64,000 bases of DNA from Callorhinus ursinus (GCF_003265705.1 NW_020312968.1:8202845-8266844); one strand, 5' to 3'. Positions 35,020-47,269 are shown, counted from the first letter of the stretch. Translations and numbers: made by a program. The notes: a model not told the origin generated them from the sequence alone.

Positions 35020-36105
35020 ACAAGAGTTTCTTTTTCTCCATATTTTTGCCAATACTTATTATTTCTCGGCTTTTTGATTCTAGCCATTCTGGCAGGTATG
35101 AGGTGATATCTCATTGTGGTTTTGATTCGCATTTCCTTGATAATTAGTGATGTTGAGCATCTCTTCGTGTGTCTGTTGGCATCTCTAAGTCTTCTTTGGA
35201 AAAATGTCTATTCAGATCCTCTGCCCATTTTTTAGCCAGATTGTTTTTCTGGTACTGAGTTGTGTAAATTCTTTATATGTTTTGGATTTTGACTCCTTAT
35301 CAGATATGTCATTTGCAACATCTTCTCCATTCAGTAGGTTACCTTTCTGTTTTGTTGATAGTTTCCTTCACTGGGCAAAAGCTTTTTACTTGATTTCATT
35401 TTTTAAAACTTTTTAAGACTTGTTTTATGGCCCAGAATATGAACAATTTTGTCAGACATTCTTTTTAGTATTTAGAAAGAATATATGTTTAACAATTTTT
35501 GGGTGTAGAGTTCTCTGTATGTCAGTTAGGTCAAGTCTGTTGTTTTCTATTACTTGATGATATTTTTCCCACTTATTTTATTAGGAGAAAGATATGTTAT
35601 AATTTTTCACTATTATTATGGAATTTCTTTTTTTGGGGTCTATCAATTTTTGCTTTATAAATTAAGGCTTTATAATTAAGTATATGCACCTTAATTCTAT
35701 GTGAACTGATCTTTGGTTATTTTGAAACAACCTCCTTTATTTCTAGTAATGCTTCTTGCTTTAAAGCCTGTCCTGTCTGATATTAGCATATCTATCTTTG
35801 CTTCATGTTTATAAATATATATTTTCCACCTTTCTATTTGAAACCTTTTATATTCTTATATTTATGATAATGTTTTTTATAATCAGCATATAGTTCTTTC
35901 TTGGTTCTATGGGGGAATTTTTTGGTGGTTTGTTATTTGCTTGCTTGTTTGTTTTTTTCTGATTCAGGGTACTCTTTAGCCCTTACATTTTTGTCTGTTT
36001 ATATTTTATATACTTATGTGCATCTTATGGTTTAAATATGCCATCATACTGTTTGTTTTCTGTTTGTCCCATATTTTTTATGTTCCTTTTCCTTTCCTTT
36101 CTTAT

Positions 36106-36414
36106 TTAGAAGGTTAAGCAATTTATTTAAGATCAGAAAACCTAGCAGAGCAGAGATCTGTCAAGGCTGCTTTATCCAGGTCTCCTTGGGCACCCTTTGG
36201 AAAGTTTCTTTGATTTATTTACATAAGAAGTAAACTAGCTGGGTTTTCTGTATGCGCTGAATGTGAAAATCTTTGTAAGAGTATCTCACACAATATCTGG
36301 CACATAGTGGCCCCATTCGGTTCAATTGATTGCATGTGAATCTTGTGCTTACAACGTAATGGAATATAACAATAATAGAATAGTGAAATATAACAACAGA
36401 AGCACTAAAAGCAT
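36106..36414. other. Mostly unique, possible MIR 3' piece
   Basis: AGAGTATCTCACACAATATC and TGGCACATAGTGGCCCC near 36280-36315 resemble a MIR 3' end on the plus strand. Otherwise no feature. Confidence 0.4.
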
Positions 36415-37200
36415 GTTCCACAATGAGATACCCTTTCATACCCACCAGGATGACTATTATTTAAAAAACAAAACAACACAAAAGTCCAGAAGATAAAAAG
36501 GGTTGGTGAGATATAGAGAAATTGACACCCTTTCCACTGTTGATGGAAATATAAAATGATACAGCTGCTGTGAACAGCAGTATGATGGTGCCCCAGAAAA
36601 TTAAAAATTGAATCGCCATATGATTCACCAATTCCACTCTGTGTATATACTAAAAAGAATTGAAAACAGGACTTTAAACAGGTATTTGTGCTGCTATGTT
36701 CATAGCAGGATTATTCATAATAGCAAAAGGTGGAAGCAACTCAGGTGTCCGTGGACAGATGAATGGATAAACACAATGTGGTATATGCCCACAATGGAAT
36801 ATTATTCAGCCTTAAAAATGAATGACATTCTGACACATGGTCCCATGTGGATGAACCTTGAAGGCATTGTGCTACCTGAAATAAGCCAACCCAAAAGCTC
36901 AAATACTGTATGATTCTATTTGTATAAAGTACTTAGAGTTGTCAAAGTCATATAGAAAAAGAATAGAATAGTGATTACCAGGGGCAGGGGGTAGAGAGGG
37001 GGGAATGGAGACTTACTATTTATTGAGTACAGGGTTTTAGTTTGATGAAAGATGATGAAAGATGAAAAAAGTTCTAGAGATGGATGTTGGTGATGGTTGT
37101 AGAACAGTGTGGATGTATTTAATGCCATTGAAGTGTATACTGTAAAATGGTTAGAAAGATAAATTTTAGGTTATGTATATTTTACCACAATTTTAAAAAG
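36415..37200 (+). mobile_element. Old LINE-1 3' end, sense
   Basis: The ORF2 C-terminal region is still readable in a 101-codon frame (36608-36913, with MEYYSALKMNDIL and HGPMWMNLEGI). The 3' UTR follows with GTGATTACCAGGGGCAGGGG, GTTCTAGAGATGGATGTTGG and GAAGTGTATACTGTAAAATGG, and it ends in A-rich sequence near 37200. No intact domain. Confidence 0.88.
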
Positions 37201-37559
37201 GGATACTAGGAAGATCTGCAGCATATACGTGGTTGGTAATGTTTTTAGAATTTCCTTACCTCTCTTATGATATTTTTTTATGAGGCCAAAAGAAGCTGTA
37301 TCCAGGGATCTACCCAAAACCTGCTCCTCAGTGTGACAGGTGAATATTTCATTCAAAATGAAGATATGACAGAAGTCTTCAGTGAATTAAACAACACAAC
37401 TCTGGTTCATTGGCTTTCTTTTTGCTTAGCCTGTGTTCACAAGGAAAGCTTTGGTTTAATCTATTGAGAACGGAGAACAAATGTGAGATAAAATTCAAAG
37501 TATGATAATGGGGATGCTCTTTAATAATGGCAATGGGTAAACACCTTGAAATCAAGAAA
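37201..37559. other. Unique spacer between L1s
   Basis: No repeat or gene recognised. Frames on both strands of 61-66 codons are chance-length. Confidence 0.45.
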
Positions 37560-40525
37560 ATTTTAAAATTAAGATATTTTGCACTACCCTATGCAAATAG
37601 ATTAGGAATCTAGCTGAAATGGATAATTGCCTAAAATAATACAATTTGCCAAAATTGACCTGGAGAGATTAAAAAAAAAAAACAACTTAGGCCAATTTCC
37701 ATAAAATAGAAGTAGTTAACAAATTACCACCTCCCAAAAAAATGCTCCTTTAGCTATTTTCACAAGCAAATTCTACTAAACCTTCAAAGGCTTGGTCATC
37801 CCAAATGTACCTACGTTTGTTTCACAGCCCAGAAATACAAACAAATGGGCCCAAGGTATTCTTATGAAATAAGTATGGCATCCATTTTAAATATTACAAA
37901 GACAGTACAACAAGGAAAGCAATAGTTTGGTCTCACATGTGAATGTAAATACAAATATCATAAATAAAACCTAATAGCACCTAAAATTTTTTAAAATTTT
38001 ATTATTAAATTTTTTTGTAAAAAATTTTTTACAACCAGGAGAGTTTTATCCCAGAAATTCAAAGATGGTTCAGGAAAGGAAATCCACTAATAAAATTTAC
38101 CATAGCCATAGATCTAAGGAGAAAAATCATATAATTACCTCCATTCAAAAGGCATTTATTAAAATTTTCCACCCATTCCTGAGTTAAAAGAGAAATCAAC
38201 AAAATAGAAATTAATGGATCCTTCTTCAGTATGACTCTTTTTCTCTTCTCTCTCTCCCTTCTCATATGTAGACCCATGTATGTATGCATGTGTATAAATA
38301 CATAAGTATTTGCACATATTACATGTATGTACATGTATGTGTGTAAATATATATGCCAAACCCAGTACCACTAAGGAAACATGAGGTGTTCACATTAACA
38401 TCAGGAACAAGGGACAAAGGCCAATACCCTACTTCTGTTAAATATTGCACTGGATGTATTAGCCAATGAGATCAAACAAGAGTAAATATAGAGTCATAAG
38501 AATTGGGAAAGAAATAAAAATTATCTGTATTTATTAATATATCTGAAAAAGTATTAGAGTCTCCATAATGAAGACAAGAGAAATCATAAAAGAATCCAGT
38601 AATGTATCAGAATATAAAACAAACAAAAATGTTACTAGCTTTCATGCATACAAACAAAAGCTACTAGAATAATGGAAGGAGAAACTTCAAGAAATGTGCC
38701 AAAACAATGAGGAAAACCTCAAAGCGCTCATAAAAGACCCAAAAGTCGAAGTGAACAAGTTAACATAGAAAAGCAATACTTTCCAAAACAATACGTTTTG
38801 TTCTTCCTGGCAACAGACAAGTTAATGCTAAGTTCTTAGGGAAAAATTAACGTGTATAATAGCTAAGAAAATGCTGAAAAAGACCAGCAGTAATGGAAGG
38901 ACTGACCCTACCAGATATTAAAGCAAACTATAAACTTCCGTATTTAAAACAATGTGGCATATAAATAGACACACAAACCAAAGAATGGAATAGAAAATCA
39001 AGAAACAAACACACATATGGAAATACAGTATATGAAAAAGTGGTCTCTCTAATCACTGGGGGTAAAGATCGTCTTTTTAATAAATAGTGTTGGGAAAACA
39101 AAAAATTGAATCATTACCTCACACCATATAGCAGAGTAAACTTCAAATGGGTCAGAGGTCAGGTGTAAAAAAAAATGAAACCACACAACTACTAGAAGAA
39201 AACGTGGGTGAATTCTTACATGATCCCTATATGAAAAGCCTTTTTGTTATGACTCAAGCAAGATGCAGTTAAATGAAGACGCTTATAAATTTCAGTATAT
39301 AAAAGTAAAAAACCTCTTACATAAAAAAACATGAGATTTGAAATCAAATAAAAAATTTGGAGAACATACCTGCAAATATAACACAGATAAAGGGCTAATC
39401 TTCCTAATAAAGAACTTCTTAAAAATGATAGGAAAAGAAATACCAAAAACCTGATAATAAATGGGAAAAAGACACAGTTGACAGAAAATATAATGCAAAT
39501 AGTCTCTAAAATAAAAAGATACCAAATTTTATCCAAAAGAATAATGTAAATCAAACTATAGTGAGATCTAGTTCTCATCCATCAGATTGATAAAAATTCA
39601 AAAGATTGGCAACACACTCTATTAAGAAGAGCCTATATTGTCAGCAGGAGTGCAAGATGGAACCACACCTATGGAGGGGAATTTAATTCTATCTACAAAA
39701 CATAAGTATTCATTTACTCTTTGACCCAGCGATTTCAATTTTAGTAATTTACCCTGGAATTACACCTTAACAAATACAAACAAACATATACACAAATTTC
39801 TTTATTGCACCACTGTTGATGTAATGAGATACTGGAAACAACACAAATGTCCATCCACAGAAGAATGCTTGAGTGACCTTTGCACAGCAAAGTACTATGC
39901 ACATAAAGACACACAGAATGAGGAAAATGTCCTGAACTGTGATACAGTGATTTCCAGGATATACCGTCAAGTGGGAAAAAAAATTAAAAAGCAAGACTCA
40001 AAGGATTAAAAAAGTTCATGCTGAATCTAGCCTTGAAGCTACAATCACACAAAGCAAACTGTGGAAAATCACACAAGATATCAGACTGCGGGACGCTTTA
40101 AAAATGTCAGTGTAACGAATGACCAGAAAAAGAGAAATATACAAGGCCGTGGACCTGTTCTAGATTAAAAGACACTGGAGAGACTTGGCAACCAAATGCA
40201 GTAATTAATTTTTGATTGAGTCCTGGATCCAACAACAACAGTTACTAAAGACATTTTTGGAAAACTCGAATATGGACTGCATATTAAATCACACTTTTCA
40301 GTGTTAAATTCTTCGTCGTGATATGGGAATTGTGGTTGTATAAGAGGATGTTTCTCTTCAATGTAAACAAGGTACATGCTGAAGTATTTAGGGATGCGGT
40401 GTCGTGATATCTGCAACTTGTATTCAAAGAGTTCTAAAGGATATATGTAGATAAAGGTATATAGGTGCTCAGTGTACTATTCAACTCAGAAGCAGATTTG
40501 AAATTATTCAAATAAAAATGTGAGA
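37560..40525 (+). mobile_element. Old LINE-1 (L1ME-type), sense, RT region to 3' end
   Basis: ORF2 landmarks on the plus strand: TTTTATCCCAGAAATTCAAAG and ATGGTTCAGGAAAGG (38045-38080), TATTGCACTGGATGTATTAGCC (38443), ACTGACCCTACCAGATATTAAAGC (38901), then GGAAACAACACAAATGTCC near 39834. The 3' UTR runs through TGAAGTATTTAGGGATGCGG (40380) to GAAATTATTCAAATAAAAATG at 40500-40520. An inserted TATG-rich patch lies at 38270-38360. About 3 kb, all frames broken. Confidence 0.85.
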
Positions 40526-40989
40526 GATAAAAGAGAGGTCAAGAATGAAGGATAATTTAAAGTAGGGCTATGTCTTTTATTTATTTTGTAATTCATTGGA
40601 ATTTAGGTTTATATTTTAATAATGTTTAAAGGTAAAAATTGGTCATCCTAACCAAATAAACATTCACTGATGCCTGTTATATTTGAGGTATGGTAGAGGA
40701 CAAACGAACCTAATGAGGTTCCTAAAGAATAGACATATATAGTAGAAGGAGAAAAGAATCAAAGGAGAAAAATGATCAACATACTGGACCAAGTTTTAGT
40801 GAAAACGTGACTGTAGGATAATTATGTTGTGTGTCTAAAAAGTTGGTCTTTCATTTCCTCTGAGAGCTCTCATTAAAAAGAAATGTGGTCCCTTGTATTA
40901 GTTTCCTGGAGACTGACATTCCTCTTTAAAGTTCAAAAGCTAAAACCACTGGCTCCAATTTCAATCTAAAGAAGTATTTTTAGCAACTG
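40526..40989. other. Unique or unresolved sequence
   Basis: Parts near 40665-40740 may be a degraded reverse L2 3' end (CACTGATGCCTGTTATATTTG). No gene. Confidence 0.4.
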
Positions 40990-41450
40990 ATGATTGCTTA
41001 TAGTGTGCAGTACCTGAAATTACCTAGTAAACAGAGTCAAGGAATGCTTCCTTGATGAAATGATGTCAAAATGAACTCTGAAGGATGGGTAAGAATTAAC
41101 TCGGCGGGGCACCTGGGTGGCTCAGTCGGTAAGCGTCAGACTCTTGATCTCGGCTCAGGTCGTGATCTTGTGGTTGTGGGATCAAGCCCCGCGCTGGGCT
41201 TCACGCTCAGTGAGGGGTTGGCTTCAGATTCTCTCTGCCCTCTCCCTCTGCCCCACCCCTCGTTCATGCTCTCTTTCTCTCTCTCAAATAAAATCTTTAA
41301 AAAAAAAAAAATGAGGCAAACGGGTGGATGAGAAAGTGTTGTAAGCACAGGGGACAGCTTGTGTAAAGAACAAAAGCAAGAAAGAAACATGGCACATTTG
41401 GGCACTAAGAGAAGGCCAGTATGGCTGGAACACAGAAAAGGAAAATGAGA
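40990..41450 (-). repeat. L2 fragment, reverse, split by a SINE
   Basis: Left part has GCTTCCTTGATGAAATGATG, then TGAACTCTGAAGGATGGG. The right part has ACAGCTTGTGTAAAGAAC and AGGCCAGTATGGCTGGAAC. These are successive reverse L2 blocks, with the Can-SINE at 41106-41310 between them. Confidence 0.65.
41106..41310 (+). mobile_element. Can-SINE (older type), sense
   Basis: GGGGCACCTGGGTGGCTCAG, CAGACTCTTGATCTCGGCTC, GATCTTGTGGTTGTGGGATC, a CT-rich body, and AAATAAAATCTTT plus A12. No clear duplication. The 163-codon minus-strand frame 41627-41136 reads through the antisense of this SINE and is not a gene. Confidence 0.95.
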
Positions 41451-41823
41451 ATAGTAAGAAAAAAGATTGCATTTTTTTCTCCACTCGCCCCTCCCTCTAC
41501 TGCTCAGTTCCGCCATCTGTATTGGCACGGCAACCACAAGGAGGCACCCAAGACCTGATACCCGCTCTGTGACCCAAGAGCCATCCCAAAGGTATTTCCT
41601 CTGTTCTTTATGGTTCTGCACAACCATCCTGGGCAGCTCCCACCTCTTTCACATATGACCCTGCCAACTGAACAGCAACAGCAAAATAGAAGTGATTAAG
41701 TTTCAAGTTGCTGTCACCACACAATAGATGCCATGTGTCTCACTCATGCTCCCTCTTGGGTTAGAAATTGAGATAGCTGCCTGGACACATGGGGATTAAC
41801 AGTCCTTCCCCCTTTCATTTAGA

Positions 41824-41860
<37 letters not shown>

Positions 41861-42257
41861 TTGGTTCAACATCAAAAAGACTAATCTTTCAGAGTTAGGG
41901 ACTTGATGTTTTTACAGGGGAAAAGAGGAGAGGAGAATGTTTGGTTTTATTTTTTACAATGCCCCTATTGTGCCTGGCTCCCCCACGCACCTTAATAGGA
42001 CATTGTATGGTACAAAGACATTTAGAAGTAACTCAGCATGCCTGTTCAGAATGAATTTGGATCGGGAGGAATATTGAAACTTCTGATAACGAGAAGTATG
42101 AGATACCAGAAATCTTAGGTTTGGTGAGATAGAGTGAAGCTTAAAATGACCTTAATAAAACAAAAATATAAAGACCTGAGGGAGAATGATGGCTTTTTCT
42201 CCGTCTATTTCTGTGTTTGTTATCCTCAGGTTTATAAACTGAATCAGAAGGGAGGGT
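41451..42257. other. Unique sequence with a 29-T tract
   Basis: T29 at 41829-41857 stands alone, next to no recognisable SINE or L1 body. The sequence to its right (to about 42020) could be a minus-strand retrocopy of unknown origin. Elsewhere no feature. Confidence 0.45.
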
Positions 42258-42780
42258 GTTACGCTGAGTGAAATAAGTCAATCAGAGAAAGACATGTATC
42301 ATATGACCTCACTGATATGAGGAATTCTTATTCTCAGGAAACAAACAGGGTTGATGGAGTGGTGGGGGGTGGGAGGGATGGGGTGGCTGGGTGATAGACA
42401 TTGGGGAGGGGATGTACTATGGTGAGCGCTGTGAAGTGTGCAAGACTGTTGAATCACAGATCTGTACTTCTGAAACAAATAATGCAATATATGTTTAAGA
42501 AAAAAAAGAAGAAGAAGATAGCAGGAGGGGAAGAATGAAGGGGGGTATATCGGAGTGGGGAGACGAACCATGAGAGACGATGGACTCTGAAAAACAAACT
42601 GAGGGTTCTAGAGGGGAGGGGGGTGGGGTGATGGGTTAGCCTTTGATGGGTATTAAAGAGAGCACGTTCTGCGTGGAGCACTGGGTGTTATGCACAAACA
42701 ATGATTCATGGAACACTACATCAAAAACTAATGACGGAATGTATGGTGATTAACATAACAATAAAAATTTAAAGAAAAAA
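42258..42780 (+). mobile_element. Young carnivore LINE-1 3' end, sense
   Basis: Begins in the ORF2 end/3' UTR (CTGAGTGAAATAAGTCAATC, AAAGACATGTATCATATGACC). It continues through a G-rich 3' UTR (GGTGGGGGGTGGGAGGG, AGAGGGGAGGGGGGTGGGG) to TGGTGATTAACATAACAATAA and an A-rich tail. About 520 bp, strongly 5'-truncated. It is nearly identical in reverse to 63572-64000. Confidence 0.93.
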
Positions 42781-43739
42781 AGGCACGGTGACTTTTGAGT
42801 TGGTTATAGACCTATAACCCTACATTGGGCTTACTCTGGGGGACACCCAGGCATTGTCAGACCATAGCACCTATCACAGTCCGGGCTTCTGGTTCCCAGG
42901 ACTGGAGTGACTTGGAATGGGCTTCTGGGTTCCAAAACCCTAATCAGAATTTACTCAGTAACCCATCCACCAGACACTGCCCCCATATATTCTACACCAA
43001 TCTTTGATCAAAATGGAAGGCAATTAGGTAGAACAGAGGAAATTCAGCTGCCAAACTCTCACTTTGTATCCTGCATGTAATTTGTTGGGACCCTTCTAAT
43101 AAGAAAAGATGTTTTGTTATCTAGCTGGCATTAGGTTGAAGAAATAAAACTTATCAGACAAGTATTTCTTCTACAGGTGTGATAGGACTGTAGATTGGAG
43201 TACAGAGTGACTGCAATGTATCTTGATTCTGTGAAGATTGTTATCTATGCATACTAGTGAAAACAATGGGAAGAACAGCCCACCTGATGTTTCACAGTGT
43301 GTCCCCACTATGAACTAGATGACAGATGCACATTTTATTGTCAGCTTCTTAACTACGTGAGGGGTCTTAGTTAATGAAATAAAGGGCAAGATCCCTTTAT
43401 TTTATGATGGTAGATGATGATGCTACTTAATCAGTGAACTGTGTTTAACTAGCTCTAAAGGTAATAAAGGTAGGTAAGTTTCACTATTAATTGGCAGAGC
43501 AAAGTCAAATAAGTTATGAAGCCAAATCTGAATTTCTCAAGATCTCAGTTAGATGGAGAAAAATTTCTTTCAGTTGTATGTATACACTTAAAATTTATTT
43601 TTCACTTAACAGTATACCTCAGGGGATTATTTTTGCACCAAGAAAGCCCGCTCGTGGATCTGAAAACCAATTTAGCACTTTTCTTTATTTCCAGAATTTA
43701 GCAGTATTTTGGAAGTGGCTAAAGAAAAAATAATAGCTA
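42781..43739. other. Unique sequence, no gene seen
   Basis: No recognisable repeat. Two overlapping plus-strand frames near 43491-43733 are chance-length. Confidence 0.5.
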
Positions 43740-44350
43740 AGATGAGATGGAATTCAACCCTTCAGCCCCAGTGCTCGGCCAAACAGAATCTAAGGCTCTG
43801 AATTGTAAACTCATTCCATTAGACTTGATTTTAGGGTCACATTGAGCCAAAACTAACTTATGTGTCTTGAATTCACGGCTTTGAACTGAACAGTAAACTG
43901 TTTACTTGCTCCCAATGGGAGTACATTATGCTGAAAGATCACTTCCTGTTTGTCCTAAAGGGGTTTCCCTTCCCTGAAAGAAGTCATAATTTAGGTCAGC
44001 TGTCTCTGCAGGGGCCGTCCCTGACAGCTTTCTCAGGATAAGTGAGATCAGAAAAACCCCAGGCTGTCGCAATACATGAAACTAAAGGCTTTGCACGGCC
44101 CCTCGCTCTGTGCAGGGCTTTAACTTTAAAAACGGCCTGAATGCTGAGGACAGAGAAAAAGAACACATTTTGCCCCAAGTGACTTCTGCTGACTATCACA
44201 GTGGATGGTTTCAGATGCTCCTGAAAGCGGTAGGAATGCTACCCCATGTGGATATTTTAGACCCTCTGTAGGAGGAGTGCCCAGAAAATGTTGTGCCTTT
44301 TTCTAGTGTGACATTGGGAGGTGCGGGAGAATAAAAATAATCCTGCATCC
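43740..44350. other. Repeat-free block, candidate conserved non-coding sequence
   Basis: About 600 bp, higher in GC than its flanks and free of repeats. It carries an ETS-like ACTTCCTG (43942-43949). No exon-like frame. Conservation is untested, so the regulatory reading is a guess. Confidence 0.25.
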
Positions 44351-47269
44351 ACAGGAGTTAAACACTGCGCTTGTCCATTCTGCAATTAGGGAACAAAAAC
44401 TTAAAATGCCACCTTGCCAAAAATAACGGGCCGTTAAAGTATGCCAAATTCATGATACTACATGTGGTAGCCAAGCGTTCTCCAGAAGCATCATTATGGA
44501 AGAATAATTATACTGGAGTGTTCAGTCATTCACTTCACCTGATGTTACCTCCTGAACTCTTTACCTTCTGCATTTGAAAAGAAGTAAAGGTGTCTCTATT
44601 TTCCTTTTCTGGATTCGTCCAGGGTAGGATCATCCCTTCTGCTTATTATTTCTGATCACTGTCACATCAAAGAACTACCATGCCCTGTCCTGGTAAATTG
44701 TAAGTATGATGCTGAATTCTGGCATGAACTATTATTGCCTGAATGAGTCCCAACAAGAAAGTGTGGACATCCAAAGATTGGCCCCTATTCACACATCTGG
44801 CAAAGTCAAGTCAATTGAAAGCACATAGGCAATCTCCTTCAGATGTGATGGGCAGCATATTACTAGGTCAGTGCCTTCAGCATTCTTTCTAGTGAGGCCC
44901 TGTGGGAGCCAGGCCAGATATTCTGACTCATCGTTGCCGAGTGCTTTCATTCCATCATGCCCCGAAAGGCAACCGGAATTGAAGAAAAAATGGAAAACCA
45001 TTTGAGGTGCAATTGGAAGGGACCAAGGAGCTTAAAGGAGACAGTGACTGTCAGACCACAATAGGGGGCTTTGCTAGACCCATGCCTTTTACATGTGGCT
45101 ACCCTCAACCACAGTGTCTTATATATGGCAAGTATGTAACAACAACAAAAAATGATGAGAAGTGTGAAAAAGGTGCATGCCCTGTGTAGCATGACAGGGG
45201 ATGAGAAGGTAGAAAGCTCATTTTAAGAGGATGCAAAGACCATTATTTTAAAACAGATGGAAATGCAGTTCTAGGTCTTGAAAACCACACTTGTGAAATT
45301 GTGTGTCTCACAGTGTTGTCATCCCAGTTCTAAGAGTAAATAGTGTATCCTCGTAGCAACAATGTAAACAGAACGGGAAAGAGGGAAAGGATACTGTACT
45401 AGAAAGCAATTTAAAAATCGTGGTAGTGATACAAATAAAATTCCATGACAGAGGTTACATCAGGATAAGAAAAACCCTAAAACGGAGAGATACAATTGAA
45501 ACATTGTGTATGGAGTATATAAATGGAGAAAAAAATTTTAAATGGAATTTTTCAGCAACAGCCATACCTCAAGAACAATAGGAACAGGCTCGAAGGCATA
45601 TGGACTAGGTATTTCTTGTTACCGTGTGGGCTGTGTGCTGTGGGATGTGGGATATTCTGTTGCGAGGCTTTGAGAGATCCTGTTAGATGTTGTTTAGCAT
45701 GTACTAAGTAAGTGTGGAGATTTTGTAAATTACTATCACTTTCAAGAAAGTAGACACACAAGCAGATCAGACAGGGCATACAAGTTCATCCAAGAAATGC
45801 AAAAAATAAAAAATAAAAAAATAAAAAAGTGAAATTTCTAGTAGAAATCCACAGTGGATTATAGTTAACATTGATACCCAGGAACCCTGAACTGAAAGAC
45901 TGTCAAATCACCTACAGCGAGCTTGTGCTACAAAGATCATCTGGAATGAGACAACAGTGATGGGCCCTGGGGAAGAAGCCATTTTACCTTTTCAAGGGGG
46001 AAAGTGAAAGGTTTGGGGCAGTCCTCTACCCTGATTTACTGGATTCCAAAAATACTGGAAATGATAGACTGGGAAAGGATGTGGGAAACTCCGATTTTGA
46101 AAAGGCCGAAGAAAACCGAAGAAAAGTATTAAGATGAATGAGTATTTAAAAATAAATAAATAATAAATAAAAGCAACACAGGGAGGAGGAGAAAAGAAGG
46201 GGGAATACATTCCTCAAGTTATAAAACAGTTTTGAGGTCTGTTGTTGGAAAGTATGTTGTCCATCTAGTCCTTCTTAGATGAAAACAACAAACCATACTC
46301 AATAGAGCATTAAAGAGAATTAGGGCAGAAGAAGCCCCAATACTACCCACAGGAGGAAAACAAAACAAAACAGGACTCATAAACCCCTAGTAAAGGGATA
46401 TTCATGAGTGATTAGAAGGCTGCTCTCACTTGTGAAAAGAACGGCCCACTCTAAACTCCTGAGACCCAAAAAAGTAGTTTCCACATCTGCGTGGGTTATA
46501 CATGCCAAAGAGCACCAGAACAAATTTAATTAACATTTTTAGCTACTTTGACACACAAGGTGATCAGCGTTAAAACTTTGGAGGAAATCTCATCAGATAG
46601 TTAGCAAACCCAATGAAAGAAAGCTTCAAGCCGCTGTTAAAGTGAAAGGAAAAAGTGAAATTCCAAATAAACTGTTAAACCAGATAGTATTCAGTGCATT
46701 AGAAATGACTCAGTGAGTTGAACTGAAGGTGCAAAATTAGTGTGATTTAATACTGTGACTCAGCCAGGGATTCACTGTTAGCATCAGGTACGATCTGATT
46801 GCCATGGCCATGGGATGTAACTGTTAAGGTGGGACCCTATATTTACCATCCTACTTTGTTCAGTGCTTCATAAGCCAACATAACAAATGTTCCTGGGTAT
46901 CTTGTTCACTTGGCTTGACTATCAGAATTTGTCAGTAGTAGACCTAGGTGGTCTGAGTCCTTTGGTGTCATTAGAGAACAGGAAACAAGGAGAGAGCATT
47001 TTTTAAAACCAGATTTCTCATGAATTCCAACTATTTTGGATCCAAGTATTTCACCACCGAAGACTTCACTGTCTAGGTAGACCGAGCAAGGTGAATTCAC
47101 ATCTGTAGATCAAAGTCCCTAACTCCTTAAAATGATAGGCAGAATTTTGTCTCTACAGATACGTGGTCAGTTTTTTTGAGGAGGGGTTATCGTTGGTTGT
47201 TTATCCGAAACGGTTAAGAAAGACCTTTTGTTAGTTCAACGATATAGTGCCTTAGGTGTATATGACAGC
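44351..47269. other. Repeat-poor unique sequence, no gene seen
   Basis: About 2.9 kb with no clear element. It includes A-rich patches near 45800-45830 and (AAATA)n near 46146-46172. Many short frames (60-82 codons) on both strands, none with recognisable domains. Confidence 0.5.

Larger units (their letters stand above)
33895..35410 (-). mobile_element. Younger LINE-1 3' half, reverse, inserted in an older L1
   Basis: 3' UTR blocks: ACTGAGGTATTATTGACAC, GGCAACCATCAGTTTGTTC, TTTTTAGATTCCACATATAA and CTCTGACTGACTTG. The ORF2 C-terminus reads on the minus strand as KTTMRYHLIPARM...IKK (35130-35080), and MGYYRAVEKNEI lies further downstream (near 34640-34610). Two SINEs (34282-34484 and 34925-35019) split it. 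The frames are broken. Confidence 0.88.
30431..36105 (-). mobile_element. Old LINE-1 (L1M-type), reverse, split by a younger L1 and SINEs
   Basis: The 3' UTR begins at 30431 (TTATTGAAGCACATGCGTAT, ATAAAATTTCACAATAAATAG). The ORF2 reverse-transcriptase region follows: on the minus strand 32234-32194 translates to PPLLFNILLKTLD, a typical L1 RT stretch. The part nearest the 5' end resumes at about 35410 with GACTTGTTTTATGGCCCAGA and runs to about 36105 (TGTTTGTCCCATATT), the region just upstream of RT in L1 ORF2. Between 33690 and 35410 a younger L1 and SINE interrupt it. No frame is intact. Confidence 0.82.

Noticed and set aside
36608..36913. 101-codon plus-strand frame as a host gene
   Set aside because: The MEYYSAL...NDIL and WMNLEGI stretches are the C-terminus of LINE-1 ORF2 in an old L1 3' end.
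41106..41310. Target-site duplication for this SINE
   Set aside because: I compared the flanks and found no repeat longer than chance. The element is old and its edges lie in degraded L2.
41136..41627. Longest minus-strand frame in the window, 163 codons
   Set aside because: It reads through the antisense of the Can-SINE at 41106-41310 and a degraded L2. Antisense SINE is naturally poor in stop codons, and there is no domain or start context.
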